A DNA stretch of 40,520 nucleotides from Ignavibacteria bacterium CG1_02_37_35 (GCA_001871325.1 MNVA01000008.1:1-40520), one strand, 5' to 3'; shown: positions 1-10,474, counted from the first letter of the stretch. Translations and numbers: made by a program. Notes: generated from the letters alone by a model not told the origin.

Positions 1-1
1 A

Positions 2-202
2 TACAAGAGAGATGTTACCTATGAGGTCTTTCCTATAAAAAGCTATCCGAATACATTCCGCAGACAACTAATTGATTTTGCCGTAAAAATAGTTTCACAC
101 GGTGGGGAGATAATTCTCAAAGTTACCAACGAAGTCAAAGAAAGACTGAACATTTATAAGTTATGGGAGCTATGCCAAACTCAACAAGTAATTCAAGTTT
201 GA
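2..202 (+). mobile_element. C-terminal part of an IS1380-like (DDE group 1) transposase, truncated by the window edge
   Basis: Frame 2 reads YKRDVTYEVFPIKSYPNTFRRQLIDFAVKIVSHGGEIILKVTNEVKERLNIYKLWELCQTQQVIQV*, resembling the C-terminal tail of IS1380-type transposases. Confidence 0.65.
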
Positions 203-598
203 GATTAGAAATTCAGAGAGAAAAAAGAACAACTTATCTTCAAGAAAAATCAGTCGCCGGGATGACTATGTCTAAAAAACTATATGCTATGGCAAGACTT
301 GGCATGGTTTGTCGAAGATCATTAACGATAAAATATATTTGATTAAACTTTGGTGTTTATCTAAAAGTTAAGTAAAATTCCCATAAGAAATTTTTAAAAA
401 AAGATTTTTGTGTCGCAGTTTTTTGTACGCACAAATAAATCGCTCAATTTAGGTAACAAATAATAGCACAACAAGTTTCAAGTAAAAGAAGAAAGTAAAA
501 AGTCCACAGGATAACTTGCTATGATATCCGGCGAGTTATAAACGGTTGTATAGGAGTTATAAATATCGATAGTCCTGCCCCCCAAAAGGAGGAGTTCA

Positions 599-1528
599 AT
601 GAATAATTATATGAAAGCTTTATTAGTCCCTCTTATATTAGTTTCTCTTATAATAGTTTGCGGCGGTTGTTCAGTTGTATCATATAACCGTGCAGAATAT
701 ATTGCAATATTGAAGTCGTATCCTGAATACAAATATGAACGCATAGAAACTTTGCCGGAATTTACTTATGCAAAATCATCTGACAAAAATCTAATAAAAT
801 TAAAAGATACTTTTAATCTTGAAGATAGTGCTGGTAATGGTGATGAAATGTCAAAGCTAATAAATCTTATGAAATGGGTACATAATATTGTGGAATATGA
901 TGGTAATTCGAAAAATCCTTATCCTAAAAATACTTTTAATATTATAAAAACTTGTCATGAAGAAAATAGGGGGATCAATTGTAGAATGATAGCAACAATC
1001 CTAAATGAAGTTTATTTATCAATGGGATTTCAAGCAAGATTTGTTACTTGCATGCCTGAAGAAAAGGATTTCAAAGACTGTCATGTAATAAATGAGGTGT
1101 ATTCTACTACTTTTGATAAATGGATTTATATGGACCCTACGTATGAGGCATATTTTAAAGATGAAAACGGAGACTACTTGAGCATACGGGAAGTAAGAGA
1201 ACGTTTGATAAACGATAAACCTTTAGTGTTAAATGATGAAATAAATCAAAAGCCTGTCGGTTCTTTATTTCGATTTTTTTATAAATTAGGAATAGTGAAA
1301 TTTACCAGAGATGACTACGTTGATTATCTGTCAAAGAACTTATTTAGATTAAACAGCCCGGTTTGTAGTGAATTTAACTATGAAACAAAAGATAAAAATA
1401 GAAGTTATATTGAACTTATTCCGAGAGATTATAAAATAAAGAGTAATCCTGAGATCAAGACTTATGATGGATATGAAATAATGACACATTATACAAGTAA
1501 TCCTGATGCATTTTGGCAAAAACCTTAG
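599..1528 (+). CDS. Lipoprotein with transglutaminase-like domain
   Basis: N-terminal hydrophobic segment with lipobox (IVCGGC); plausible Cys-His-Asp triad motifs GINCRMIATIL, DCHVINEVYS, WIYMDPTYEAY. Confidence 0.75.
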   Translation: MNNYMKALLVPLILVSLIIVCGGCSVVSYNRAEYIAILKSYPEYKYERIETLPEFTYAKSSDKNLIKLKDTFNLEDSAGNGDEMSKLINLMKWVHNIVEYDGNSKNPYPKNTFNIIKTCHEENRGINCRMIATILNEVYLSMGFQARFVTCMPEEKDFKDCHVINEVYSTTFDKWIYMDPTYEAYFKDENGDYLSIREVRERLINDKPLVLNDEINQKPVGSLFRFFYKLGIVKFTRDDYVDYLSKNLFRLNSPVCSEFNYETKDKNRSYIELIPRDYKIKSNPEIKTYDGYEIMTHYTSNPDAFWQKP

Positions 1529-1791
1529 GAGACTTCAATTTCTAATTAGAATCTCTTGGTCTTGGTATAACACACTAGTTTATAAATTAAAAGCGCATAT
1601 TACCAACCAATCAAGCAGATGGCGTTTTCGTTATTGGTATTTGAGTAATTATTGGCATTGTTGTTTAAGCGGCATCCTTGATGTGGGCTGCCAGTTAGTC
1701 GCCACACAATTATATGGTTCTCCTAATTTAAGTTGATCTTCAGTAAATGTCCTAATCTTTACTTAATTTTGAGAAACGGAAATAAAAATAA

Positions 1792-2091
1792 ATGAAAAAA
1801 TATTCTTCTGATGAAATTATAGATATTCTCAAAGGTCATAGGGAATTATTAAAAAAATATAGTGTTCTAAGAATTGGATTATTCGGTTCATTTTCAAGAA
1901 ACGAATCAACTAAGACAAGCGATATTGATTTGCTCGTAGATTTTAAGGATAAATCTTTTGACAATTTTATCGATTTAGCTTTTGAGCTAGAGAAGATTTT
2001 CGGCAGAAAGGTTGATCTTCTTACTGAAAAAGGAATGAGTCCATACATATTTCCATTAGTTAAAAAAGAAATTCTTTGGTATGAAGCGTAA
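1792..2091 (+). CDS. mntA: MntA-type minimal nucleotidyltransferase antitoxin
   Basis: GSFSRNESTKTSDIDLLVDF matches the GSX10DXD nucleotidyltransferase motif; overlaps a HEPN partner. Confidence 0.9.
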   Translation: MKKYSSDEIIDILKGHRELLKKYSVLRIGLFGSFSRNESTKTSDIDLLVDFKDKSFDNFIDLAFELEKIFGRKVDLLTEKGMSPYIFPLVKKEILWYEA

Positions 2092-2431
2092 TATAATTTA
2101 TCTGCAACACATTATAGACGAAATCAATTTCATTACAAATGAAACTAAAAATCTTACTTACGAATCATTTGTGGAAAGCGAAATTTATACGAGAGCTTTT
2201 TCACGTAGTCTCGAAATCATCGGTGAAGCAGTTAAAAACTTATCTAATGATTTTAGAGAAACACACAAAGATATTGATTGGAAGAAAATATCAGGTATGA
2301 GAGACAAATTAATTCATCAATATTTTGGCGTTGATTATGATTTAATTTGGGATGTGGTTGAAAATAAATTACCGGTTATAAAGGGAAAAATTAATTTAAT
2401 TTTTCAAGAATTAGAGCTTAAAAAAAAATGA
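2081..2431 (+). CDS. hepT: HepT-like HEPN ribonuclease toxin (DUF86)
   Basis: RDKLIHQY matches the RX4HXY HEPN motif; overlaps mntA by 11 nt. Confidence 0.9.
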   Translation: MKRNIIYLQHIIDEINFITNETKNLTYESFVESEIYTRAFSRSLEIIGEAVKNLSNDFRETHKDIDWKKISGMRDKLIHQYFGVDYDLIWDVVENKLPVIKGKINLIFQELELKKK

Positions 2432-3885
2432 TTAGTGAAAATCCCAGAGTCAGGTTTGCACCAAGTCCTACAGGATACTTACACGTTGGTGGACTTCGTA
2501 CTGCGCTTTACAATTATCTTTTCGCCAAAAGAAATAACGGCGCTTTCATTCTTCGTATAGAAGATACGGACAGAACGCGCCTTGTTGAAGGAGCCGTTAA
2601 AAATCTAATTACGACTTTGAAATGGGCAGGATTAGATTTTGACGAGGGCCCGGGCAAAGATGGCGGATTTGGTCCTTACGTTCAGTCTGAGCGATTAGCA
2701 CTTTATAAAAGATATGCCGATGAACTTGTTCAACAAAAAAAAGCGTACTACTGTTTTTGCACTTCGGATCGAATAAAACAATTACGTGATGAACAACAAA
2801 AAACCGGACTCCAATCCAAATACGACAAGCATTGTCTTCATTTAACTGAAAATGAAATAAGAGATACGCTGAAAAACAATGAACCCTATGTTATCCGGCT
2901 AAATGTTCAACCTAATGAACTGATCAATATCGAAGATATCATTCGTGGAGAGGTTACGTTTAACAGCAATGTAGTTGACGATCAAATATTATTGAAGAGT
3001 GACGGTTATCCAACCTATCACCTTGCAAATGTGGTTGACGATCATCTGATGAAAATTACCCATGTGATCCGCGGCGAAGAATGGCTTTCATCAACGCCGA
3101 AACATATTTTACTTTATAATTATTTCGGTTGGGAAATTCCAAAATTTGCGCACCTCCCTCTTTTGTTAAATCCCGATAAATCGAAGCTAAGTAAACGTCA
3201 GGGAGATGTTGCGGTTGAAGATTACCGCGCGAAGGGATATTTGAAAGATGCCTTAGTAAATTTTGTTGCTATGCTCGGTTGGAGCGCCGGAGATGATAGA
3301 GAGTTTTATTATCTGGACGAGCTTTGCAGTTCTTTTTCATTGGAACGGGTAAATAAATCCGGAGCGGTTTTTAATATTGAAAAACTTCAAGCGATGAACT
3401 TTGCTCATCTTCAAAAAAAAACCGATGGTGAATTGCTCAATCTGCTGAAGGAAGAAGTTGCGGTTTCATCTTTTAATGACCATTTATTAAGTGATGAAAA
3501 GTTACTTCTTATCATCCAGTCAATGAAAGAGAGGATAAATTTTGTAAAAGAAATTATTCTCAACGCCTCTTATTTCTTCATTGCGCCGCAAACTTATGAT
3601 CAAGATGCAGTTAAAAAAAGATGGACTGCTGAAAGTGCCGGGCTTCTTCAAAAATTTGCCGAAACCATTCGGGGAGTAGAAAATCCATCAAAAGAAGATT
3701 TCGAAAATGCTTTGCACCAGGTTGCTGAAATAGCCGGAGTTAAAAATGGGGCAATAATTCATCCTCTGCGATTAGCCGTCTCCGGAGTTAGCGGCGGTCC
3801 GGGGTTATATGATATTATTTTCATTCTCGGTAAAGAAGAAACGCTTGGGAGGATAAATATCGCCTTAGAAAAAATAATTATCTGA
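2428..3885 (+). CDS. gltX: Glutamate--tRNA ligase
   Basis: RFAPSPTGYLHVGGLRTALYNYL and KLSKRQGDV (KMSKS-like) class I synthetase motifs. Confidence 0.96.
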   Translation: MISENPRVRFAPSPTGYLHVGGLRTALYNYLFAKRNNGAFILRIEDTDRTRLVEGAVKNLITTLKWAGLDFDEGPGKDGGFGPYVQSERLALYKRYADELVQQKKAYYCFCTSDRIKQLRDEQQKTGLQSKYDKHCLHLTENEIRDTLKNNEPYVIRLNVQPNELINIEDIIRGEVTFNSNVVDDQILLKSDGYPTYHLANVVDDHLMKITHVIRGEEWLSSTPKHILLYNYFGWEIPKFAHLPLLLNPDKSKLSKRQGDVAVEDYRAKGYLKDALVNFVAMLGWSAGDDREFYYLDELCSSFSLERVNKSGAVFNIEKLQAMNFAHLQKKTDGELLNLLKEEVAVSSFNDHLLSDEKLLLIIQSMKERINFVKEIILNASYFFIAPQTYDQDAVKKRWTAESAGLLQKFAETIRGVENPSKEDFENALHQVAEIAGVKNGAIIHPLRLAVSGVSGGPGLYDIIFILGKEETLGRINIALEKIII

Positions 3886-4094
3886 TTTTCGGCCTCATTT
3901 AGCCATTTTCGCTATTATGAAATGACAAATAATTCGATTATTTTAGCATACAGAATTATTTCTACTTATTAGGATTTGTTTATCATCTACATTTGCTCCT
4001 CCCTTTTTCTACCGATAGAGATCGCGCGAACTATTCTTCATGAGTTGAAAATTAATTCACGGAAAAATATCAACTACATGAAAGTATACAATAC

Positions 4095-5849
4095 ATGACC
4101 ACAGCCTTCAATGGATTAGGACTCTCCGACGAAATGCTTCAAGCTATCAAAATGAAGGGTTTCGAAGAACCGACTGAAATCCAAAGCAAAATTATCCCGC
4201 TCATCTTACAATCTGAGAATGACTTAATCGGACAAGCACAAACCGGCACGGGAAAAACTGCGGCGTTTGCCTTACCAATTATTGATAAATTGGAACTCAA
4301 AGCCAGCCACCTCCAGGTATTAGTCCTCGTGCCTACTCGCGAACTTGCTATCCAGGTTGCAGAAGAATTTAATTCTCTTCGAGGGCACAAAAATATTCAC
4401 GTCACTCCAATTTATGGAGGACAATCTTACGACACCCAATTAAGAAGATTGAAAAAAGGAGTTGATGTTATTGTTGGAACTCCTGGTAGAGTTATGGACT
4501 TATTGAAGCGAAAGATTTTTTCTCTCGGCAAACTTTCTTTTGTGGTTTTAGATGAAGCGGATGAAATGCTTAATATGGGATTCATAGAGGACATCGAAGA
4601 AATTTTAAGCGGCGCTAACCCTGAGCGAAGAACATTTTTATTCTCCGCAACTATGCCGGAACGCATTTCTAATCTTGCCAAAAAATATATGAAAAACCGC
4701 GAAATTGTGAAGGCAAAACATGCGGGACAAACCATTTCTTTAACCGATCAGGTTTATTTTGAAGTACGCGAATCAGAGAAACTCGAAGCTCTCTGCCGAA
4801 TTATTGATACAACGAATGAATTTTATGGGATTGTCTTTTGCAGGACAAAAAATGATGTTGATTATATTACTTCCAAATTACATGACCGCGATTATGATTC
4901 TGAAGGTTTGCATGGGGATATCTCACAGGCACAACGTGAAAAAATCCTAAATAAATTTAAAAAGAAAAAGACGAATGTTCTTGTTGCAACAGATGTTGCT
5001 GCAAGAGGTTTGGATATTGATGACCTTACCCATGTCATAAATTTTGCACTTCCACAAGATCCGGAGGCGTATCTGCATCGCATAGGTAGAACGGGTAGAG
5101 CCGGAAAAGAAGGAACCGCAATTACTTTTGTATCGCCTGAAGAATACAGAAAATTGATGTTCATTAAAAACATTACTAAAACTGATATTCGTAAAGGACG
5201 CATTCCACGGGTACAAGAAGTTATCAATTTCAAAAAAGAAAAAATCGCTATTGAAATTAAAAATCTTATCACTAAAGGAGTGTCTTCAAATTACGTTACC
5301 CTCGCAAAAGACTTGCTCGAAGGTAATTCCGCTGAAGAAATTACTTCTGCATTGATCCAATACGCATTTCAAAATTCTCTTGAAGAAGGAAGTTACGCTA
5401 ATGTTCAAGACTTCTTCGAATCGAAGAGGCAACCTGGAAAATTTGAATCGAAAGGGAGCGGATCGAGAGGAAGACAAGAAACTCGTGGCGGAAGAGGAAG
5501 AGAAGAAAGACCAAGAGATGGAAGAAGAAGAGATGATAGCCGTGGTGGTGAACGAAGAGGGAGAGAAGAAGGCGGATTTAGAAGTGAAGGAAGAGAAAGA
5601 GGCGGCAAGGGACAAGAAAGATTATTTATTGCCGCCGGGAAAAAAGACGGCTTAAGTCCGAAAAAGTTGGTTGACATGCTGATGCAAAAAACCAACATCG
5701 AATCACGTAGAATTGATGCGGTTCAAGTAATGGACAGTTATTCATTCTTTTCGGTCTCTCCGCGTGATGCTGAAGTTGTCTTAGAAAAATTAAATTCAAA
5801 AAAGAAGGGCGACCGGAGTGTAGTTGAGCGCGCAAAACCTTCGAAATAA
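4095..5849 (+). CDS. deaD: DEAD-box RNA helicase with RG-rich linker and C-terminal DbpA/CsdA-type RNA-binding domain
   Basis: AQTGTGKT, VLDEADEML, SAT, HRIGRTGRAG motifs; R/G/E-rich linker; tail FIAAGKKDGLSPKKLVDMLMQ. Confidence 0.95.
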   Translation: MTTAFNGLGLSDEMLQAIKMKGFEEPTEIQSKIIPLILQSENDLIGQAQTGTGKTAAFALPIIDKLELKASHLQVLVLVPTRELAIQVAEEFNSLRGHKNIHVTPIYGGQSYDTQLRRLKKGVDVIVGTPGRVMDLLKRKIFSLGKLSFVVLDEADEMLNMGFIEDIEEILSGANPERRTFLFSATMPERISNLAKKYMKNREIVKAKHAGQTISLTDQVYFEVRESEKLEALCRIIDTTNEFYGIVFCRTKNDVDYITSKLHDRDYDSEGLHGDISQAQREKILNKFKKKKTNVLVATDVAARGLDIDDLTHVINFALPQDPEAYLHRIGRTGRAGKEGTAITFVSPEEYRKLMFIKNITKTDIRKGRIPRVQEVINFKKEKIAIEIKNLITKGVSSNYVTLAKDLLEGNSAEEITSALIQYAFQNSLEEGSYANVQDFFESKRQPGKFESKGSGSRGRQETRGGRGREERPRDGRRRDDSRGGERRGREEGGFRSEGRERGGKGQERLFIAAGKKDGLSPKKLVDMLMQKTNIESRRIDAVQVMDSYSFFSVSPRDAEVVLEKLNSKKKGDRSVVERAKPSK

Positions 5850-6035
5850 TAATATTAAGTTCTAACCCGGATAAACCGGAAATAACAAAAAACAAATACC
5901 AAATAATATTAAATGAATGGTTGTATGATTGAATGAAAAACATACATCCATTCCTCTTCATTCATTCTCTGATTTATTTGGCTCGTTACTATTCCGCCAA
6001 ATATTACAGGAAATTAAATGCTAACGTATTAAAAG

Positions 6036-6064
6036 ACCCGGGAGTTCCGTCCCGGGTTTTTTTG
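6036..6064 (+). terminator. Intrinsic terminator-like hairpin upstream of glnS
   Basis: ACCCGGGA-GTTCCG-TCCCGGGT perfect 8-bp stem followed by a T run. Confidence 0.85.
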
Positions 6065-6107
6065 TTTTAAATTTCAGTAAATTTGTAATAAAAAAAATTG
6101 AAGCCTT

Positions 6108-7799
6108 ATGAACGAACTACATAACATGGAAATTTCATCTGCATCTCCTAAAAAAAAGAATTTTATTTATGAGATCATTGATGATGATTTACAAACAAAT
6201 AAATGGAAAGGAGACGTTCATACTCGTTTTCCGCCCGAACCAAATGGTTATCTTCATATTGGACACGCAAAATCAATTTTTCTAAATTACGGTATTTCCG
6301 AAGATTTCCATGGAAAATTTAATCTCCGTTTTGATGACACAAATCCCAGCAAAGAAGAACAGGAATATGTTGATTCAATAATTGAAGACGTAAAATGGCT
6401 CGGCGCTGATTTCGAAAAAAGAATATTTTTTGCTTCCGATTATTTTGATCAAATGTATCAGTTAGCTGTTGAGTTGATCAAAAAAGGGAAGGCTTATGTC
6501 TGCGATTTAAATGGAGATGAAATCCGCTCGTCTCGCGGGACGCTAACCGAACCGGGAAAAGAAAGTCCGTTCCGGAACAGGAGCATAGAAGAGAACCTTA
6601 ATTTATTTCAGCGGATGCGCACGGGTGAATTTCGGGATGGTGAAAAAACTCTTCGTGCAAAAATTGATATGGCGTCTCCAAATATTAATTTACGCGATCC
6701 GATTATGTACCGCATCGTTCATGAAGAGCATCAAAGGCAGGGCAAGAAGTGGTGCATCTACCCGACTTATGATTGGGCGCATGGATTGGAAGATTCGATC
6801 GAAAAAATTACCCACTCAATTTGTACATTAGAATTTGAAAACCATCGTCCTCTTTATGATTGGTTTTTGAATGAACTTGGAATGCATCATCCCCAACAAA
6901 TTGAATTTGCCAGGTTAAATTTGAATTATACCGTAATGAGCAAACGAAAACTTCTGCAGCTTGTAAAAGACAATTATGTTGATGATTGGGATGATCCAAG
7001 AATGCCAACTATATCAGGACTGCGGCGCAGGGGTTACACTTCCGAAGCATTGAAAGATTTCACCGAGTCAATTGGAGTGGCAAAAAGAGATGCGATGACA
7101 GATATTTCCCTGCTTGAATTTTCAATTCGCAATGATCTAAATAAGCGCGCTCAAAGGGCAATGGCAGTGCTTCGTCCGTTAAAAATTGTTATAACAAATT
7201 ATCCGGAAGATCAAGTTGAAGAACTGGAAGCGGTTAATAACCCGGAAGACGCATCAATGGGAAAAAGAGTTCTCCCCTTTTCACGAGAAATTTTTATTGA
7301 ACAAACCGATTTTATGGAAAATCCACCAAAAGGTTTTCACCGTCTAATTCCTGGCGGCGAGGTGCGATTGCGTTATGCTTACATTATAAGATGCGATGAA
7401 GCAATTAAAAATGAAACCGGAGAGGTTGTTGAATTATACTGCTCATTCTATCCAGACACAAAAAGCGGTACGGGAACGAGCACAAAAAAAGTAAAAGGAA
7501 CAATTCATTGGGTCTCGGCTTCACAAGCGGTTTCCGTTGAGGTAAGATTGTACGAAAGGCTTTTCACCATTGAAAACCCGGCTTCGGACGAGAATTGGTT
7601 ATCTTTTCTAAATCCAAATTCAGTCGAAATTATTACCGGCGCACTTGTTGAACCATCTCTAAGTAAAGCAAAAATTGGAGAACATATCCAGTTTGAAAGG
7701 AATGGCTACTTTTGTGTGGATTCGAAATATGCAATTAACGAAAGATTAGTTTTTAACCGAACCGTTACTTTAAAAGATAGCTGGAGACCAAAAAAATAA
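6108..7799 (+). CDS. glnS: Glutamine--tRNA ligase
   Basis: [23 protein letters not shown] and VMSKRKL motifs; full-length GlnS organisation. Confidence 0.96.
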   Translation: MNELHNMEISSASPKKKNFIYEIIDDDLQTNKWKGDVHTRFPPEPNGYLHIGHAKSIFLNYGISEDFHGKFNLRFDDTNPSKEEQEYVDSIIEDVKWLGADFEKRIFFASDYFDQMYQLAVELIKKGKAYVCDLNGDEIRSSRGTLTEPGKESPFRNRSIEENLNLFQRMRTGEFRDGEKTLRAKIDMASPNINLRDPIMYRIVHEEHQRQGKKWCIYPTYDWAHGLEDSIEKITHSICTLEFENHRPLYDWFLNELGMHHPQQIEFARLNLNYTVMSKRKLLQLVKDNYVDDWDDPRMPTISGLRRRGYTSEALKDFTESIGVAKRDAMTDISLLEFSIRNDLNKRAQRAMAVLRPLKIVITNYPEDQVEELEAVNNPEDASMGKRVLPFSREIFIEQTDFMENPPKGFHRLIPGGEVRLRYAYIIRCDEAIKNETGEVVELYCSFYPDTKSGTGTSTKKVKGTIHWVSASQAVSVEVRLYERLFTIENPASDENWLSFLNPNSVEIITGALVEPSLSKAKIGEHIQFERNGYFCVDSKYAINERLVFNRTVTLKDSWRPKK

Positions 7800-7805
7800 T
7801 CATAT

Positions 7806-7842
7806 AAGATGATTCAGCTTTATTGATGGATCATCTTTTTTT
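7806..7842 (+). terminator. Intrinsic terminator after glnS
   Basis: AAGATGAT...ATCATCTT 8-bp stem with 16-nt loop followed by a T run. Confidence 0.85.
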
Positions 7843-7910
7843 AAAGTTTGGAATGATTTCCCATCATCCGTAAAAACTCAACCATGAGCCATGCGACTTG
7901 CCGCACTCTG

Positions 7911-8933
7911 TTATTTTTTCCTTTCACTTTTTGGTTTGCCGATAAATGGGCTATTGTTTATTGTTTCAAAAGTAACTTGCATTTCATCAAGCGTTTCTAC
8001 AAGCTGCTTGAGAATACTTAAAAATTGTCCCTGCTGGGTTACAAGAAAATCAGAAAATTTTTCAAGCTTCGGCAACACTTCATTTAGATTGGTAATGGTT
8101 TTACGGATTGGCTCAATAACTTGTTTCCCGCCGGGGTCTATCATTTTAACAATGAGTCCTTCAGGCTTGCTATAAGCAGTTAACACAGTATCCAAGCGCA
8201 TCAACGAAAGATTAACCAAACCCGTCATCACGCGTAACGAATCGGAGATGTTTGCAGCATTAACAACTAATGTGGATAATGGACGTTTGCCGGATTTATC
8301 AGGTTTTGAGATGGTTTCAAAATCAACATTTAAATTGTCGGTAATTTTTTTAAGCCCCTCGGCAACATCGGCCATATTAACCATGGCGCGGAAGAATGCT
8401 CCTTTATCAACATTATTGTCTTTGTTTATATTTTCGGAAAAAGCGGCGAGGTTATAAATAACAGTGTTCAACGGATCGCCGGTTTTTTTAACCATGTTTT
8501 TAGCCAATAGAGCTTCTCCTTGAGGAACATCTATTGCAGGAATCATACTTCCCTCAATTACTACAGAGGAAATATCCGGACCCTGCAGAAACTCAATGGT
8601 ACTTGTATTAGTAACGGGATTAATGCTTTTAAAAAGAGCTGAATTGCTAACAATTTTCTGCTTGAATTCTTCATAGACTTCAAAATCGGCAAGGATATAA
8701 TTATCGTCTGTTAGTATAAAATCAGTAACAACACCAATCTTAAATCCTTTAAAAAAGACTGAAGTAGATGACGAGAGTCCAACAGCATCACCAAATTTGG
8801 CTTTGAAAAGATATTTCTTTTCAAATACCTTGTTTTGCAAAAACAAATACCCTGTTGAAGCGGCTATAATACTAAGCGCAACAATTAGAAAAGTGCCCAC
8901 GATTCTTTCTGAATATCGCATTTTGAATTTCAT
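7911..8933 (-). CDS. MCE-domain (MlaD-like) lipid-transport substrate-binding protein
   Basis: N-terminal TM then FKAKFGDAVGLSSSTSVFFKGFKIGVV MCE signature; adjacent ABC components. Confidence 0.9.
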   Translation of the reverse strand: MKFKMRYSERIVGTFLIVALSIIAASTGYLFLQNKVFEKKYLFKAKFGDAVGLSSSTSVFFKGFKIGVVTDFILTDDNYILADFEVYEEFKQKIVSNSALFKSINPVTNTSTIEFLQGPDISSVVIEGSMIPAIDVPQGEALLAKNMVKKTGDPLNTVIYNLAAFSENINKDNNVDKGAFFRAMVNMADVAEGLKKITDNLNVDFETISKPDKSGKRPLSTLVVNAANISDSLRVMTGLVNLSLMRLDTVLTAYSKPEGLIVKMIDPGGKQVIEPIRKTITNLNEVLPKLEKFSDFLVTQQGQFLSILKQLVETLDEMQVTFETINNSPFIGKPKSERKK

Positions 8934-8936
8934 AAG

Positions 8937-9674
8937 TTACTCTGCTAATAATTTTGAAATTAATCCGGTAACAAAATCAGCGTTTGATTTCTTAAGTACT
9001 TTAAAAGTATCTGACGAGTAATAGGCTCCTTGCTGCAAGAGAATAACCATATCAGCCAACTCATATAACTGTACATCAACGCTTTCGCTAAATATCTGAA
9101 TAATTTTTTCTTCTTTCAACTTTAAAATTAATTTAAAGATAGATTTTTTAATTTCTAAACTGCAGTTCATAAACGGATCGTCGTAAAATATTATTTTCGG
9201 CTCCGTAAGGTACGTCCTTATAAACAGAAGCGCTTTTTGTGTTGATATCGTTAATTTTGCAGGTCGTTCTGTAAGTATTTTTACCGGTAATCCGAAGAAG
9301 TCCATTAGCCCGGAAATTTTCTCTTTTTTTCTGTCAAGCGATATTTCCGGGAAATGAAAATCATAAGGTACCAAAAGATTTTCGAGAACATTTAAATTTG
9401 AAAGTAGCCCGCCATGCTGAAAGACAAAACCGATTTGTTTTCTTACAGCTCTTTCTTTTTTCTGAAACGAAGTATACACATTTTCCCCGCCAAGTAAAAT
9501 CTTCCCTTTATCAGGTTGAATTAAGCCAGCAAGAACTTTGAGCACATTTGAATTCTCCTCCGGCTGATCGGATAAAATACCGTAAAGCTGCCCTCCAAAC
9601 GAAAATGAAAAATCTTTTAGTAGTTGAGTTTCCTTTTTATAGAATACTTTATTTGCTTCTAACTTTTGCATCAT
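8937..9674 (-). CDS. ABC ATPase-like protein (MlaF position) with degenerate catalytic motifs
   Basis: Overall ABC fold pattern (VLAGLIQPDKGKILLGGENVY, IGFVFQHGGLLSNLNVLENL) but Walker A, signature, Walker B Glu and H-loop are altered. Confidence 0.85.
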   Translation of the reverse strand: MMQKLEANKVFYKKETQLLKDFSFSFGGQLYGILSDQPEENSNVLKVLAGLIQPDKGKILLGGENVYTSFQKKERAVRKQIGFVFQHGGLLSNLNVLENLLVPYDFHFPEISLDRKKEKISGLMDFFGLPVKILTERPAKLTISTQKALLFIRTYLTEPKIIFYDDPFMNCSLEIKKSIFKLILKLKEEKIIQIFSESVDVQLYELADMVILLQQGAYYSSDTFKVLKKSNADFVTGLISKLLAE

Positions 9675-10474
9675 ACTAAATAAATAATAGCCGTGAGAAG
9701 AATATCAAAGAGTATGACCCAGCTCAGAGAAAGTACCACTCCTTTTATCGTACGCTGCGGCACTTCCGTTGAGGCAAAGTTAACCTGAAGTCCCTGGTAA
9801 CTTGAGACAACAGCAACTACAAACCCGAAGAAAAGTGATTTGATAAAACTTGAAATAACATCAATAACTGATATTTCAGAAAATAATTTAGTGAGAAAAT
9901 CAAGAATCGGGATCGGCGCAAAAAGGTATGCCATAAACCAGCCGCCCGCTAACGCAGCGACATTGAAATAAATAGTTAGCGCCATCATTGAGAGTACAAC
10001 GCCAAGCACTCTTGGAACGACCAAATATAAAACCGGCGAGATGCCGAAGGAAACAAGCGACTCCACCTCCTGGTTCACTACCATGTTCCCAAGTTCAGCT
10101 GCAATAGCGGTTCCCGACCGTGCAATAATAATAAAGGCGGTAAGCAGCCCTCCAAGTTCACGCAGTATAACTGTTACAAGAATAGTGTAAAGAAGTTTGC
10201 TCTGGCCGAACCCGGGCAGAATCGCGCTTCCTTCAAGAATAATTATTCCGCCGACAGCAACTGCTACAAAAGAGATCAAACCTAACGCTTCGAACCCTGT
10301 AAAAAGAATTTGACGGATCAGGATAAGGCGGGTAATTTTCCTTTGAAGAAAAAAGTTTTTCAGTTCATAAAGAATTTCAAAAACAAAAGAAACCACAGAG
10401 GTAGTCTTCGAATAAAACAACCTCACGCGATTTGCAAATGCTAAAGAAATTTTTTGTACCATAAAATAATTCAT
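9671..10474 (-). CDS. mlaE: MlaE-family ABC permease
   Basis: Multi-TM protein with ELGGLLTAFIIIARSGTAIAAELGNMVVNQEVESL, the MlaE/permease signature. Confidence 0.93.
   Translation of the reverse strand: MNYFMVQKISLAFANRVRLFYSKTTSVVSFVFEILYELKNFFLQRKITRLILIRQILFTGFEALGLISFVAVAVGGIIILEGSAILPGFGQSKLLYTILVTVILRELGGLLTAFIIIARSGTAIAAELGNMVVNQEVESLVSFGISPVLYLVVPRVLGVVLSMMALTIYFNVAALAGGWFMAYLFAPIPILDFLTKLFSEISVIDVISSFIKSLFFGFVVAVVSSYQGLQVNFASTEVPQRTIKGVVLSLSWVILFDILLTAIIYLV

Noticed and set aside
1506-1736. 76-aa ORF downstream of the lipoprotein
   Set aside because: Composition (many W/Y/R, no recognisable domain) and location in an intergenic repeat-like block suggest a spurious ORF.
5286-5698. 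Overlapping antisense and alternate-frame ORFs in the helicase C-terminal region
   Set aside because: Explained by the purine-rich codons of the RG-rich linker, which suppress stops in other frames; Ser/Leu/Pro or Glu/Lys-rich translations are artefactual.
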